DNA of 64,000 nt from Glandiceps talaboti. Its lineage: Eukaryota; Hemichordata; Enteropneusta; Spengelidae. The stretch lies in NCBI RefSeq assembly GCF_964340395.1, contig NC_135562.1:24133360-24197359 (forward strand). Reading direction: 5' to 3'. The first letter of the stretch is position 1. Every line of letters begins with the position of its first letter. This document shows positions 49,274-61,253 of this stretch, one piece after another. The position numbers and the translations under genes are program-made. The notes beneath the pieces are model-generated. The model saw nothing but the letters and a program-made list of their open reading frames with translations. It made no database searches and was not told the origin of the DNA.

Positions 49274-49393
49274 TACTTCTGCATTATAGGATTCCAATCA
49301 CTTTATAGCATTTTATAGCAATTTATACCGTGCAATGTAACCCTTTCTCCTTTTCTTTTCCTTCCTTTTTGTTGTTACTATATTCTTTTGGAA

Positions 49394-49425
49394 AATAAAA
49401 AAATAATTTAAAAAAAAAAAAAAAA
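49394..49425 (+). terminator. LINE polyadenylation signal and A tail
   Basis: AATAAA at 49394-49399 followed by an A-rich end and about 15 A before the GACTT duplication. Confidence 0.8.
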
Positions 49426-49961
49426 GACTTATGGATTGGGTTCCGTCCGTCCGTGCATCCGTCCGTCCACCTGGAGCAGTTTCTTGGAGATGCCTGGACT
49501 GATTTTTTTCAATCTTGGTACAGGGGCAACATACTATGGCATACATATGCACATCAATTTGTTTCATGATACGATCCAATATGGCTGCCTGGCAGCCATT
49601 TTGTTTGCGAATTTTCCATGTCCAAAGCCATAACTCAGACATGCTTGAACAGATCTCATTCAAAGTTGGTATTAGCACAGTGTTCTATGACATACATGTG
49701 CATATCCATTTTCATTGTGATACAATCCGATATGGCTGCCTGACAGCCATTTTGTTGAGAATGACAACATAAATTAACTGCCAATTCCTTAAAACCCAAT
49801 CATAGCGGGGACTATGTCATTTTCAATGACTTGTTCACAATGTAGTCACTTTTATACTATTAGTCTAGCCTTGCTTATCTTACTTACCTGTCTGACTCAA
49901 CAATTTGGCTTGACAGAATAGATGTTCTGGTAAAATCAAGCCAGATAGCCAAATCTGTGGG

Positions 49962-50458
49962 TTTATACTCTGTACCTAGCGACATGAATCAAATCTGTGG
50001 GCTACTCTGTACCTAGCGACATGAATCAAATCTGGGGGCTACTCTGTACCTAGCGACATGAATAAAATCTGTGGGCTACTCTGTACCTAGCGACATGAAT
50101 CAAATCTGTGGGCTACTCTGTACCTAGCGACATGAATAAAATCTGTGGGCTACTCTGTACCTAGCGACATGAATCAAATCTGGGGGCTACTCTGTACCTA
50201 GCGACATGAATAAAATCTATGGGCTACTCTGTACCAAGCGACATGAATAAAATCTGTGGGCTACTCTGTACCTAGCGACATGAATAAAATCTGTGGGCTA
50301 CTCTGTACCTAGCGACATGAATCAAATCTGTGGGCTACTCTGTACCTAGCGACATGAATCAAATCTGTGGGCTACTCTGTACCTAGCGACATGAATCAAA
50401 TCTGTGGGCTACTCTGTACCTAGCGACATGAATCAAATCTGTGGGCTACTCTGTATTT
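49962..50458. repeat. 37-bp minisatellite, about 13 copies
   Basis: The 37-bp unit reads TCTGTACCTAGCGACATGAA then TCAAATCTGTGGGCTAC. TCAAATCTG/TAAAATCTG variants are interspersed; highly uniform. Confidence 0.96.
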
Positions 50459-52437
50459 AGTTATCATGTCAGTCAATGATGATTAACTTCAAATAAGAGC
50501 TACAGAAAAAAGCGAGAAGTTTGTCAATGTGAAATGATTTTGTAGATTTACAGAAAAAGAGACAGTTTTCAAATAACTTCATAGGGAAATAAATGGTAGT
50601 CAAAATGGTTTTACAGAAATTCTTGTATGAATGAATAATGCATTATGTGACTGATAGCAACCAAATCAAGTTGTCAAAAATTAAAGAAAAATAAATCAGT
50701 GTGAACTAACAGAAAAATTGGAGTTTATACCTTCCAAACTTTGGCAGGAGCATGAAAATAACATTCAGATATGAACAATAGACATTAACCCTGTGGCTTC
50801 AGTGTAAAAGTAAGTTATGTGAACAGTTACACAAAAACCAAAAAATGTCATATGCAAATGTTGGAGGGAGAGTGGTAGGTGAAAGGGGTTTAATATGTAT
50901 CAGGAAAGTGGCCATGTTGTCAAATGTGACAGTATAATGAATTACCTGTGTTTCAAATTGCTATATGAAGTTAGCTTTGTGTGATTATTTGAAGTCGAAA
51001 ATAAAGATAAGTATTTGCACCTCATCAATCACAAAACTGACTTTATGCCAAGTATTTCATGTCAGAACAAACACAACATATACACCCAACATTCTACAGT
51101 TATTCATAGTTCATTACCATGGCAACAGAAGGGAAACAGATAGAGAAGTGAACAGCAAATTGTTCAAAAGTCATCTTTGATTCAGGTGTGCTCAGAGCAA
51201 ATATACAGGAAAATTGGCTCCCTTGAGTAGAAATCATAAAAAACACTGGTGATTTTTGAAGGTTTTTAGTAAAAGAGATCTTCACCATGGCAATGGAAAA
51301 GAAAAAGAACAAAAAATGAAGAATACTGATTGATGAAATAAAAGGTGGTATAAAAGTCTATCAAATCTTATAAGTTAGATGTTTTAGAATGTTGAACTTA
51401 CATTCTGTGTGTTTTAAAATCAAGTGGTATGACCGTATGAGATGTATATAGGCAATGAAGATGTGTCAGTTGGAAAGATGTAACTTGAATCAGTAGTAAG
51501 AATGTACAATGTTTTGATACAACAGTTGTTGCCTTGGTTACATAGTCAATTTGTGCATTATAAAAAATTACACTAAGTTACAGTATTGCTTTCTCATCAA
51601 AATTGTTATTCATGATTTATTATCTGAAGAAAAATTCTGTTAAGCTATACAAAGTTACAATTGTGTATGTGAAGACTTGTTCATACATGTGGTAAAATAA
51701 GGTAAAACTTGGCTGACTTCCTAGACCTGTGGGTCTTTTCCAATATATGTTGACAGTTCCAAAAACTGATTTCTATCTGAAATAGGTTTGAAATACTTCA
51801 GTAACACTATTAATTAGAGAGCCTCCTGAAAAGTATAGAAAAATACAAAATTTTGCCATTTCTTTATAAGGTTGTTGAAACAGCAGTATGAACACATTTT
51901 GTAATTAACTGGAGGGAAAGAATAGTTTTACCACATTTCCCACTCTCTGTATTACCAGTATTTTTAAATGTATACAGGAACTTAATTTTACCAAATTTTC
52001 CCCTCTCTGTTACCCAGGCCAGGTTCTAACAAAAGCCCTGACTGTATAAAAAAACTGTTACCAGAGCGCACCCTGTGGATACTAGTCAGTATAAATTGTA
52101 CCTGTGGATACTAGTCGGTATAAATTGTACCAGATTTGCCCCTTTCTAATAATTCTTATAGTGACAGACTACTAACTGCGATACTTTAACTTGGTGATAA
52201 CTAACGACTATAGTGAGTTTGACATTGGTTCACAGACTAGCAATGATTACTCTGTTTTGTGTGCTCTCTGTCCATCTATATCACGTTCACATCATCAAAT
52301 AATGAGCAAAGAGCTTGCTACTAAGCAACAGAAAGTGGGCTTTGGAAAAGTAAAAGAGAAAACTAGAGAGGCCACCTGAGCCTCAGTTGGTCATAGAAAG
52401 TAGAGTTAATTGTGATTGTCCCCATAGGGAGTAACAA
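50459..52437. other. 2 kb without recognised genes
   Basis: AT-rich and free of the repeat families seen elsewhere. Short ORFs (for example 50965-51180) show no motifs. Confidence 0.5.
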
Positions 52438-52471
52438 TATAAATGGCAGTGTAGCCAAGCTTCCATCAGTC
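52438..52471 (+). promoter_or_regulatory. Candidate TATA/Inr core promoter
   Basis: TATAAATG at 52438-52445 and an initiator TCAGTC at 52466-52471. The initiator A at 52468 lies 30 bp downstream of the first T of the TATA box, the canonical spacing. TCAGTC matches the arthropod-type TCAGTY initiator exactly. No downstream promoter element was found at +28. Chance occurrence is possible. Confidence 0.35.
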
Positions 52472-52500
52472 GTCATTTGGTGAACCCTCCTTCATTTTCA

Positions 52501-52626
52501 ATGTCTGTCTATAACATTCAGCATTGTGCCATCACTAGAGATTGTTATTCTGCCTATGGAACTCAACATTTCCATTCCCATCTCCTGTCAAACATGCAGT
52601 GCTTTTATAGTCCAGCTTTTCTACAG
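52501..52626 (+). CDS. Candidate first coding exon (42 codons), weak
   Basis: An ATG 33 bases after the putative start site opens a frame of exactly 42 codons to CTACAG at 52626. The donor-like GTGAGA (52627-52632) follows, so the exon would end in phase 0. The peptide is unremarkable and Cys/His/Ser-containing; no family is recognised. Promoter, ATG, open frame and donor are consistent in order and spacing, but no downstream exon was identified. Treat as a hypothesis. Confidence 0.22.
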
Positions 52627-52632
52627 GTGAGA

Positions 52633-54689
52633 CTTTGTGTGGTTACGTGTAACTGTATGTATGTGTGTGTTTTATCTGTGTCGTGGTAAATTGAATTGGT
52701 TTGCTTGAATCTTGGTGGTATATTAGCTATTTACAAGACTCACTGATGCAAGCAAGCAAGCAGAAGTTGTTAGAGTAACTGTTTCATCTTGTGTGCTTTT
52801 CCCGTAGTCATGTGGTATCAATATCATGAATTGAAATTAAGAAGCAGAGCTCTACTACGTCAACCACTTTCCACCTTTTTCCAAGTTTGATCTGATTGTT
52901 TTATCCCTTGGCAATGCAAACAGTAGCAATTAACACTTAACAATAAGTTACTATTATTGCTTTTCTTTCTTTTGCCACCATCAATAAGTGTTGGTTCCTT
53001 CTAGTATACGTAATGTCCTGATATCATTACAAGCTGACTGTTCAAATTTCACATTTCTTTGTGTATAGTCATATTGATTTGTATATGTTGATGTGTCGTT
53101 TATGTTTGGCTGGGAGACCTGAGATGTAGTGTGTGGTAGTGAAAACTACACTTATCAATAGTACTTGTACAAGTCCTAACCGACTCTGTCTTACAAGTGG
53201 AAATCTATCTGGAAATCAAGAAGTTGAAGTTTTTGTTGTCGTTCTGCCTCCATTGAATTTGAAAAACAGCACTTTGGTGTAAAAGTGAGCTATATGCAAT
53301 AGATAGGGTTTCAAAGCAGACTATTTCAAGTGTTGTCCTAAATGGATTAAATTGTAACATTCTTTGGTGGCCAAAAAAAGAGAGAAGAAAAATGGAAAAA
53401 GAAAAATATTTGGATGAGAGAGTTTACCTGTGAATGTACGTATTAAGTTATCAATGTTGGCAGTTGTAGAAATGTATTATGTTATCAATGTTGGCAATAG
53501 TAGAAATGTATTTAAAAATGCAAGGGAGAATTAAAACTGAAAAAAATGAATTGTTTTCTTTTATATAAATTTTTTAGTTTGTGTTCAAGATCAACTTGAA
53601 AAGTGTTAAATTGAGTTGTGATCAGTCGAGTTGCAATTGAAAAAAAAGACTAATGAAAAGTTAATTAGTGGATTTAATGAGGACAAAGTACACTATCAAC
53701 TTGTTAATCTCCACAAGGACTGCTATTGACTTTAATTTACACTGTTTGCTGTGTATGTTAATAGAGACAATAGCCTCAGCCAGCTACAAATGTACCTCTT
53801 TCTAGTGTATGCACTCTCTGAGAGGTATTCATACGTGTATCACTTGAGCCAATAATAACATCAGGTAGTCACGCACTCCTACACCATACTATAAGGACAA
53901 AGCTAGCCACATGCCAAGTAACGCACTGAGCAGCTCTCATCCATTCTCTCCAAGACCACATTATCATCTGTTGTAGCTTTCAGCCGACTTACAGAGGTGA
54001 GATCCATCTGGGTTTATCAATTTCATATCGGTTGAGAGAGAAATTTATAACATAGAGGCAGCATGTACGCCATTGGCATTGTATAACAAATTGTGTTGTG
54101 AAAATGTATCCTGAGTCAATGAGTACGTTTAGTGTACATGGTTTGATAGCGACAACATGTGGATAGCTTGACTCACAGGGTAGGCTCTATTACTTGTGAC
54201 AACTTACCACTATGAGGTTGTTGTGTATTTGGTAAATGTTGCTGTGACACTTCACGCTGGCTTGCTGTTCTGCATTGTTGCCTCATTGTAGATATTCTTC
54301 CCTCAACACAAGTATATGTTTCACACTCAGTTTGTCACAGTATGGCTTTAGTTTCTCTCATTCACTTCATTTTGCACAATTATACAAAACAAATATTTGA
54401 AATAATTAACACTTAATATGCAAGGATGTAGGAAATGTTGAACCCACTAATTTTAGACATCGAGTGCAATAGCCGGATCTTACAAATTAAGTATAGTTGT
54501 ACAGATACTCGCCTATGTCAAAGCCATTGCAGTTTAGACATTTTTTACCAACCATACAACATTTTTTATTCAATTGTGACACTCTCCAGATGCAAAAATA
54601 CAATTTAGGTTTACACCCATGTACATACACCATATGTTTTAAGCTTCATGTACAATTATATGCGTGTAAGACTAAACAGTTGTAAGTGT
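52633..54689. other. 2 kb, mostly without recognised features
   Basis: Low-repeat AT-rich sequence. A TATAAGGA at about 53890 and a donor-like AGAG/GTGAGA at about 53996 could mark another non-coding exon, but support is poor. Confidence 0.4.
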
Positions 54690-54734
54690 ATGTGTATAAT
54701 GTATGTGTATGTGTGTGTGTGTGTGTGTGTGTGT
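54690..54734. repeat. (GT)n microsatellite
   Basis: GTAT/GT-rich tract ending in uninterrupted (GT)n. Confidence 0.95.
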
Positions 54735-55203
54735 TGATAATAGTACCAGAGTTTTTTTAAGAGAATGTAAATTCAATTCGTTAGTCTCCAATGTAGTTTA
54801 CATCAGACATGGTGTCCACACACAACTTATTCCATTGTTTTGTTGTAATCAGAATTCAACTTAAAGCTGTAGTCAGATTGATTTGTAAATTGTAGTGGAG
54901 CAGGGTGTGAAATCAGTGTGTTTTTTCCACCTTCTGCACACACTGTATCATTGGATAAATAGCATTCACAAGGCCAAAGAGAACAGCATGGAATGTTTTG
55001 AATTTTTGAACACGGCAAAGATTTTCATGTGCGTGTTACTTTGTTCTAAATGGTATTAGCTTAATGCAGTCTTTGAAAAGCAATTGCAGTTACTTCAGTC
55101 AGGGACGTATGTTAAAATTAAGGCATACTTTAGCAGTCAATTTGTCAAAGAGAACAGTTCTCTTAAGTATGGAGGATACACAAACACATACATTACAGGG
55201 CTA
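54735..55203. other. Spacer
   Basis: Nothing recognised; a 63-codon minus ORF (54827-55018) lacks motifs. Confidence 0.5.
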
Positions 55204-57616
55204 TACGTCTGTGAAGTACCAGAGTAATTTGTAGCCGTTGTAAGCCCAACTAGGTGTGTGAACTAGTGAGTATTTGTAGCCGTTGTAAGCCCAACTAGGT
55301 CTGTGAACTAGTGAGTATTTGTAGCTGTTGTAAGCCCAACTAGGTCTGTGAACTAGTGAGTATTTGTAGCCGTTGTAAGCCCAACTAGGTCTGTGAACTA
55401 GTGAGTATTTGTAGCCATTGTAAGCCCAACTAGGTCTGTGAACTAGTGAGTATTTGTAGCCGTTGTAAGCCCAACTAGGTCTGTGAACTAGTGAGTATTT
55501 GTAGCCATTGTAAGCCCAACTAGGTCTGTGAACTAGTGAGTATTTGTAGCCATTGTAAGCCCAACTAGGTCTGTGAACTAGTGAGTATTTGTAGCCGTTG
55601 TAAGCCCAACTAGGTCTGTGAACTAGTATGTATTTGTAGCCATTGTAAGCCCAACTAGGTGTGTGAACTAGTGAGTATTTGTAGCCGTTGTAAGCCCAAC
55701 TAGGTGTGTGAACTAGTGAGTATTTGTAGCCGTTGTAAGCCCAACTAGGTCTGTGAACTAGTATGTATTTGTAGCCGTTGTAAGCCCAACTAGGTGTGTG
55801 AACTAGTGAGTATTTGTAGCCGTTGTAAGCCCAACTAGGTGTGTGAACTAGTGAGTATTTGTAGCCGTTGTAAGCCCAACTAGGTGTGTGAACTAGTGAG
55901 TATTTGTAGCCGTTGTAAGCCCAACTAGGTGTGTGAACTAGTGAGTATTTGTAGCCGTTGTAAGCCCAACTAGGTCTGTGAACTAGTGAGTATTTGTAGC
56001 CGTTGTAAGCCCAACTAGGTCTGTGAACTAGTGAGTATTTGTAGCCGTTGTAAGCCCAACTAGGTCTGTGAACTAGTGAGTATTTGTAGCCGTTGTAAGC
56101 CCAACTAGGTGTGTGAACTAGTGAGTATGTATTTGTAGACATTGTAAGCGCAACTAGGTCTGTGAACTCACTTTGTGAGTATTTGTAGCCGTTGTAAGCC
56201 CAACTAGGTCTGTGAACTAGTGAGTATTTGTAGCCATTGTAAGCCCAACTAGGTGTGTGAACTAGTGAGTATTTGTAGCCATTGTAAGCCCAACTAGGTC
56301 TGTGAACTAGTGAGTATTTGTAGCCATTGTAAGCCCAACTAGGTGTGTGAACTAGTGAGTATTTGTAGCCATTGTAAGCCCAACTAGGTCTGTGAACTAG
56401 TGAGTATTTGTAGCCGTTGTAAGCCCAACTAGGTCTGTGAACTAGTGAGTATTTGTAGCCATTGTAAGCCCAACTAGGTCTGTGAACTAGTGAGTATTTG
56501 TAGCCGTTGTAAACCCAACTAGGTCTGTGAACTAGTGAGTATTTGTAGCCGTTGTAAGCCCAACTAGGTCTGTGAACTAGTGAGTATTTGTAGCCATTGT
56601 AAGCCCAACTAGGTCTGTGAACTAGTGAGTATTTGTAGCCGTTGTAAGCCCAACTAGGTCTGTGAACTAGTGAGTATTTGTAGCCATTGTAAGCCCAACT
56701 AGGTCTGTGAACTAGTGAGTATTTGTAGCCATTGTAAGCCCAACTAGGTCTGTGAACTAGTGAGTATTTGTAGCCGTTGTAAGCCCAACTAGGTCTGTGA
56801 ACTAGTGAGTATTTGTAGCCGTTGTAAGCCCAACTAGGTCTGTGAACTAGTGAGTATTTGTAGCCATTGTAAGCCCAACTAGGTGTGTGAACTAGTGAGT
56901 ATTTGTAGCCGTTGTAAGCCCAACTAGGTGTGTGAACTAGTGAGTATTTGTAGCCGTTGTAAGCCCAACTAGGTCTGTGAACTAGTGAGTATTTGTAGCC
57001 GTTGTAAGCCCAACTAGGTCTGTGAACTAGTGAGTATTTGTAGCCGTTGTAAGCCCAACTAGGTCTGTGAACTAGTGAGTATTTGTAGCCGTTGTAAGCC
57101 CAACTAGGTCTGTGAACTAGTGCGTATTTGTAGCCATTGTAAGCCCAACTAGGTCTGTGAACTAGTGAGTATTTGTAGCCGTTGTAAGCCCAACTAGGTC
57201 TGTGAACTAGTATGTATTTGTAGCCATTGTAAGCCCAACTAGGTCTGTGAACTAGTATGTATTTGTAGCCGTTGTAAGCCCAACTAGGTCTGTGAACTAG
57301 TGAGTATTTGTAGCCGTTGTAAGCCCAACTAGGTCTGTGAACTAGTGAGTATTTGTAGCCATTGTAAGCCCAACTAGGTGTGTGAACTAGTGAGTATTTG
57401 TAGCCATTGTAAGCCCAACTAGGTCTGTGAACTAGTGAGTATTTGTAGCCATTGTAAGCCCAACTAGGTCTGTGAACTAGTGAGTATTTGTAGCCATTGT
57501 AAGCCCAACTAGGTCTGTGAACTAGTGAGTATTTGTAGCCGTTGTAAGCCCAACTAGGTCTGTGAACTAGTGAGTATTTGTAGCCGTTGTAAGCCCAACT
57601 AGGTCTGTGAACTAGT
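55204..57616. repeat. 45-bp satellite, about 53 copies, very homogeneous
   Basis: The 45-bp monomer reads GTAGCCGTTGTAAGCCCAAC, TAGGTCTGTGAACTAGTGAG, TATTT. Only two positions vary commonly (CCGTT/CCATT and GTCTG/GTGTG), with occasional GTGAG to GTATG. Because 45 is a multiple of three, a 313-codon minus ORF of 15-residue repeats runs from 56142 to 55201. It is broken by irregular units near 56127-56180. No evidence of translation. Confidence 0.97.
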
Positions 57617-57701
57617 GGTTGTGGTGATTTCAGTATATCTTTTTATGATGGTGAATAGCCTACCTGTAGACTTGACAACAGCTATCGCTACACTATTCCG
57701 T

Positions 57702-58880
57702 TATTTCCTGATGGGGGCTTATAGATTGGGCTCCGTCTGTCTGTGTGTGCATACGTGCATTCGTCCAGAGTCATTTCTTGGCTATTCATTGACCGATTTC
57801 TTTCAAACTTAATAAATGGATAATGAACTATGACTTACATATGCATGTCAATTTGCTTTGGGATATGATGCTGTTTAGCCGACTTAGAGCCATTTTTAGG
57901 TCAAAAAATGTGATTTCTGGTCAAAAAAGTTAAACTCCAAAACAACTGGGCAGATTGGCCTGAAAATTGGTGGGAATGTTCTTAGGGGCATGTTAATTTA
58001 AATTTGTTTATTACATGTTGATTCCATTAGTGATATGCAAATACGGGCTAAAAATGTGTCTTTTTGGTCAAAAATCTTTAATTCCAAAAATACTGAGCAG
58101 ATTGGACTGAAAATTGATGGGGATGAATCGGGGTGGGGGGGGGGGTGTATAGCTGAAGGAATATCAAGCACATATGATCTCATCAGTGATATGCAAATAA
58201 GTTGTAAAAATGTTTTTGGTCAAAAGCTTAAATCTCAGAAAGGACTTTGTCAATGAGACTAAAGCTTGGTGAAATGTTACTAGAAGAGTTATTCTGTAGA
58301 TTTTCTGTAAAACATTTTGACCCTAGCAACAATAACCAAGCCCATAGCAACAACCAAATGGCAGTGTGTTTTGGTCAAATAACAACATCATCTGGTAGGC
58401 AAGTGAGTAAAAATTCAAAAATTGTATGCAAATATCCCTAGCAACCATGACCACGCCCATAGCAACAGCCAAATGATCACATATTTTGGGAAAATAGCAA
58501 AGGAGATTAATAGACAATTAAATAAACATTCAAAAAAAGTATGTAAATTTGCCTAGAAACAAGACCACGCCCATAGTAAAAGCCAAATGATCACGTATAC
58601 TGCAAAGGTTATATCAGGAATTCATACACAAGTGAACAAAAACATTAAAAAATGTATGCAAATATATTTTACAACATGACCACGCCCATAGCAACAGCCA
58701 AATGATCTACTATATCCCAAAGATAGGAACATACATAGTTGGATAAGCAACTGGATAGTCATTCATTTGCAATAGGCAACTGGATAGTCATTCAGCAAAT
58801 GAACACCTATTGTTAGCATGGACTAGCATGTGGATAACATTTTTAAAAACTGTACAGTTGTGCTACATTGGTGGTATTTT
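57702..58880 (+). mobile_element. Chimera: family B-like 5' part joined to a family A body
   Basis: 57702-57895 follows family B order (GGGGGCTTATAGATTGGGCT, CCGTCTGTCTGTGTG, CAGAGTCATTTCTTGG, GACCGATTTCTTTCAAACTT), but is diverged. From about 57896 it becomes family A: ~144-bp units, then about four 115-bp units, and the 3' end ACAGTTGTGCTAC. The join may be recombination or nested insertion. Confidence 0.78.
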
Positions 58881-59493
58881 TTTGTTTTGTAGTCAACTCC
58901 TCATCCACATCCTTCAGTACAACTTGGCTATTTTGAAAGTGACCTTTGTTCTTTGTTCCTGTAAAAACTCTATGATGACATCTAATTATGTATTCATCAT
59001 GTGACCTGATTGCATAAATTAAATGTCTAATTATGTATTCATCATGTTACATGATTGCATAAATTAAGTATGTCTAATTATATATTCAACCAATTGCACT
59101 TTATATAGTAATGCTGTTTAAATACTAGCAATGTATGATTCCCCATAGTAGACCGAAACGGAACGCTAATTCAAAATGTTAGTTAGGATAGCAGAATAGT
59201 GTAGGATAGCCATTCTCAAGTCTACAAGTAGGCTATAGTGGTAGCAAAGGTGGAAAAACATGATAATGTAATGTTCAGACTTTTACGATAATTTTGAGAA
59301 ACACATGGAAAAAATTTAGAAACTCAAAATTTGGCACATTTTGTTTAGGAGTAAAAAGAGAAGGGCTGTTGGAAGATTGATGTTTTTTATGCGGATGATA
59401 TGTATCTGTCTGTAATCTGGCAGTTTGATGATTTTTATGTGTCTGTCTGTCTCTGTCTATCTTTCTGTTTGTCTCTGTAGTCTGAGTTGTTTT
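58881..59493. other. Spacer
   Basis: AT-rich with a short duplicated CTAATTATGTATTCATCATG segment near 58980-59045; nothing else recognised. Confidence 0.5.
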
Positions 59494-59723
59494 TAGCACA
59501 ACTGAACTGAGGTTCGGTAGTGCTATAAGCATGGTGAAATTGTGTGTGTGTGTGTGTGTGTGTAAATGACTTCAAGTCAAAAACCACCAGACTGATTGCC
59601 TTGGTATTGGGAGGGGGGGGGGGGCATCACTTAGGGCATGTAGATGTGAAATTGTTCAAATGAAAATGACCGCATCAGAGATGTGGATTTTTGGTTGATA
59701 AATGTGATTTTTGGTCAAAACAC
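59494..59723 (+). mobile_element. Family A element, 5' fragment
   Basis: TAGCACAACTGAACTGAGGT, CGGTAGTGCTATAAGCATGG, (GT)n, GACTGATTGCCTTGG, ending at TTTTGGTCAAAACACTTAA, where TTAA meets a piggyBac-like start. Confidence 0.82.
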
Positions 59724-60885
59724 TTAACCCTTTCACCACCAGTACCAGGTGTACTGGTACACGCTAGGGCACCCACCAGTACCTGGTATACCGGGTCTGC
59801 TGAAGTTCATTTACCTACCTCGCCGTTATACCGTTTGTTGCCATAACTACCCCGTTATTTCCACACATGTATATTAGCCTTGTTTATCTAGACTGCCATT
59901 TTGAATACGTGACAGTGAATGGTATTTGGATTATGATCCAAATGACGATCGATCGTAATTTATGTGTTTTTACCCACAAAATCAAATTTCAACAAGTAAT
60001 TAACTGCACTCATAACATGGTCTATGATATCAATTATGTTACTGTCTTTGGATATTTTGACTGAATTTGACATCATTGAATACAAGTATTTAGCTGTGAG
60101 AACACATTGTACTTGTGTGTAAGCACCAAATTCCCGCGCTGTGTGAGCTGTCGGTGGCAGTTTACTGTTGAATTTTTGAATGTTGGCAAATTGACACAAT
60201 CTTGTGACCTGTACCAAACACCCATACTAATGGTTTGGGGGTAATTTTTGGCTATATAATGGATTATTTTTGTTTTATTTCTTGTTATGGCTCAAGAATG
60301 ACTTGTATTTGTATTAGCTCAGTGTGTAAAAAAGGTCAGTGGAGGGAAACTTACGCACGATCCAGGCGATTTTCATGTGCATTTTTCTACATAAAATTCA
60401 AATTTCAACATTGCTGAAGCAAAATCTGTCACCCCTAAAATTGTTTACAATGTAAATAATGATGCTGTTCATAGAAATTTTCACTCAATTTTGATGACTA
60501 TGATTACGTTGTTTTAAGGAGATGGCTGAGGGAACTCTGCAGTATATGTAAGGATCAGATTATTGCAACGTAAGTTCAAAGTCCCATCTAGATATCTGCT
60601 TTTGTGGGTAATTAAAGCATGCCGGCAAAAAGTGCCACCTTGGCGACCCGATTTGGACTTGTATACTACCAACTTGTGGGCTTTTTTTTTTTTTTTTTTT
60701 TTTTTTTTACTGATTTTGAGCATAAATTTGGTGATATTTTTTTGTTATTCTATCGAATAGTAAGTTATAATTACACAAACTGACTTTTCAGAAGATATTG
60801 GGGCAACGACTTCAGATATTTTTGTCCCTTTCATTGCTGATGTGGGACCGACTATTACATCGCAATCAGATTAGTGAGTGGTTAA
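59724..60885. mobile_element. Possible piggyBac-like non-autonomous element, uncertain
   Basis: TTAACCCTTTCACCACC at 59724 resembles the start of the TTAA-flanked MITE at 40614 and interrupts a family A copy. A TTAA at 60882 preceded by GTGAGTGG could be the other end, but the inverted match is poor and family A does not resume after it. The right boundary is therefore unproven. Confidence 0.3.
60682..60708. repeat. Poly-T run of 27
   Basis: Uninterrupted T run; on the minus strand it could be the A tail of a short retrocopy, with no supporting structure. Confidence 0.95.
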
Positions 60886-61253
60886 TTATTTTCGTTAAAA
60901 TTTAATATGACTGAAAATAACATTTTCTGCAAATTTTTTGCCAATTTTGACCATTTAATCAGTGTACAGAAGTTTTGTAGGAACATAAATATTGGTATTT
61001 TGAATTGTGTTTGTAATAAAAATATTTTGTTTACTTGTGATATGTCAATAAGTACACAACTCTTGTTTGTTTTATTAATATCTTATTATTTTTTTATCCA
61101 TATTTTGGTTGTGTGTGTGACATTTTAATGTATATATTTGTAAGTATGATGTAGAAAATTTATTTTCCATTCAAAAGATACAATATTTTTTCAAAAATAT
61201 GCAACTCTAAGTATTTTTATAGCAATTTGATTACATAACACTCACTCTCACCT
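60886..61253. other. Spacer
   Basis: Very AT-rich; a 73-codon ORF (60907-61128) is hydrophobic, unrecognised and probably compositional. Confidence 0.5.

Larger units (their letters stand above)
45129..49425 (+). mobile_element. L1/Tx1-type LINE, ~4.3 kb, intact ORF
   Basis: The insertion is bounded by GACTT at 45124-45128 and 49426-49430, a 5-bp target duplication (longer if the T and A runs at the junctions are counted). About 400 bp of pyrimidine-rich 5' sequence precede ORF2, and the 3' end is an A tail of about 15 bases. No ORF1 is seen: the 107-codon frame at 45220-45543 is hydrophobic, Phe/Val-rich and T-rich, and lacks coiled-coil, RRM or zinc-knuckle features. The element is either 5' truncated or a single-ORF type. 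Confidence 0.93.
45106..49835 (+). mobile_element. Family B element split by a LINE
   Basis: The 5' remnant 45106-45128 (TAGTCGTCGTCCGGCGGGGA then CTT) is a shortened B hairpin. The B sequence resumes after the LINE at 49426 with GACTTATGGATTGGGTTCCG, (GTCC)n, CTTGGAGATGCCTGGACTG and about two ~151-bp units. It ends at AGCGGGGACTATGTCATT and CTTGTT. Without the LINE it would be about 0.43 kb. Confidence 0.9.

Noticed and set aside
52191-52379. 62-codon ORF in the low-repeat region
   Set aside because: Starts at a non-ATG codon, short, without motifs; the nearby 52501 frame has better promoter and donor context.
55201-56142. 313-codon minus ORF of 15-residue repeats
   Set aside because: It follows the 45-bp satellite period exactly and breaks where a monomer is irregular; no conserved non-repeat part.
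59724-60885. Firm call of a complete piggyBac element
   Set aside because: Only the left end is convincing; the right TTAA lacks a good inverted match and the interrupted family A sequence does not resume there.
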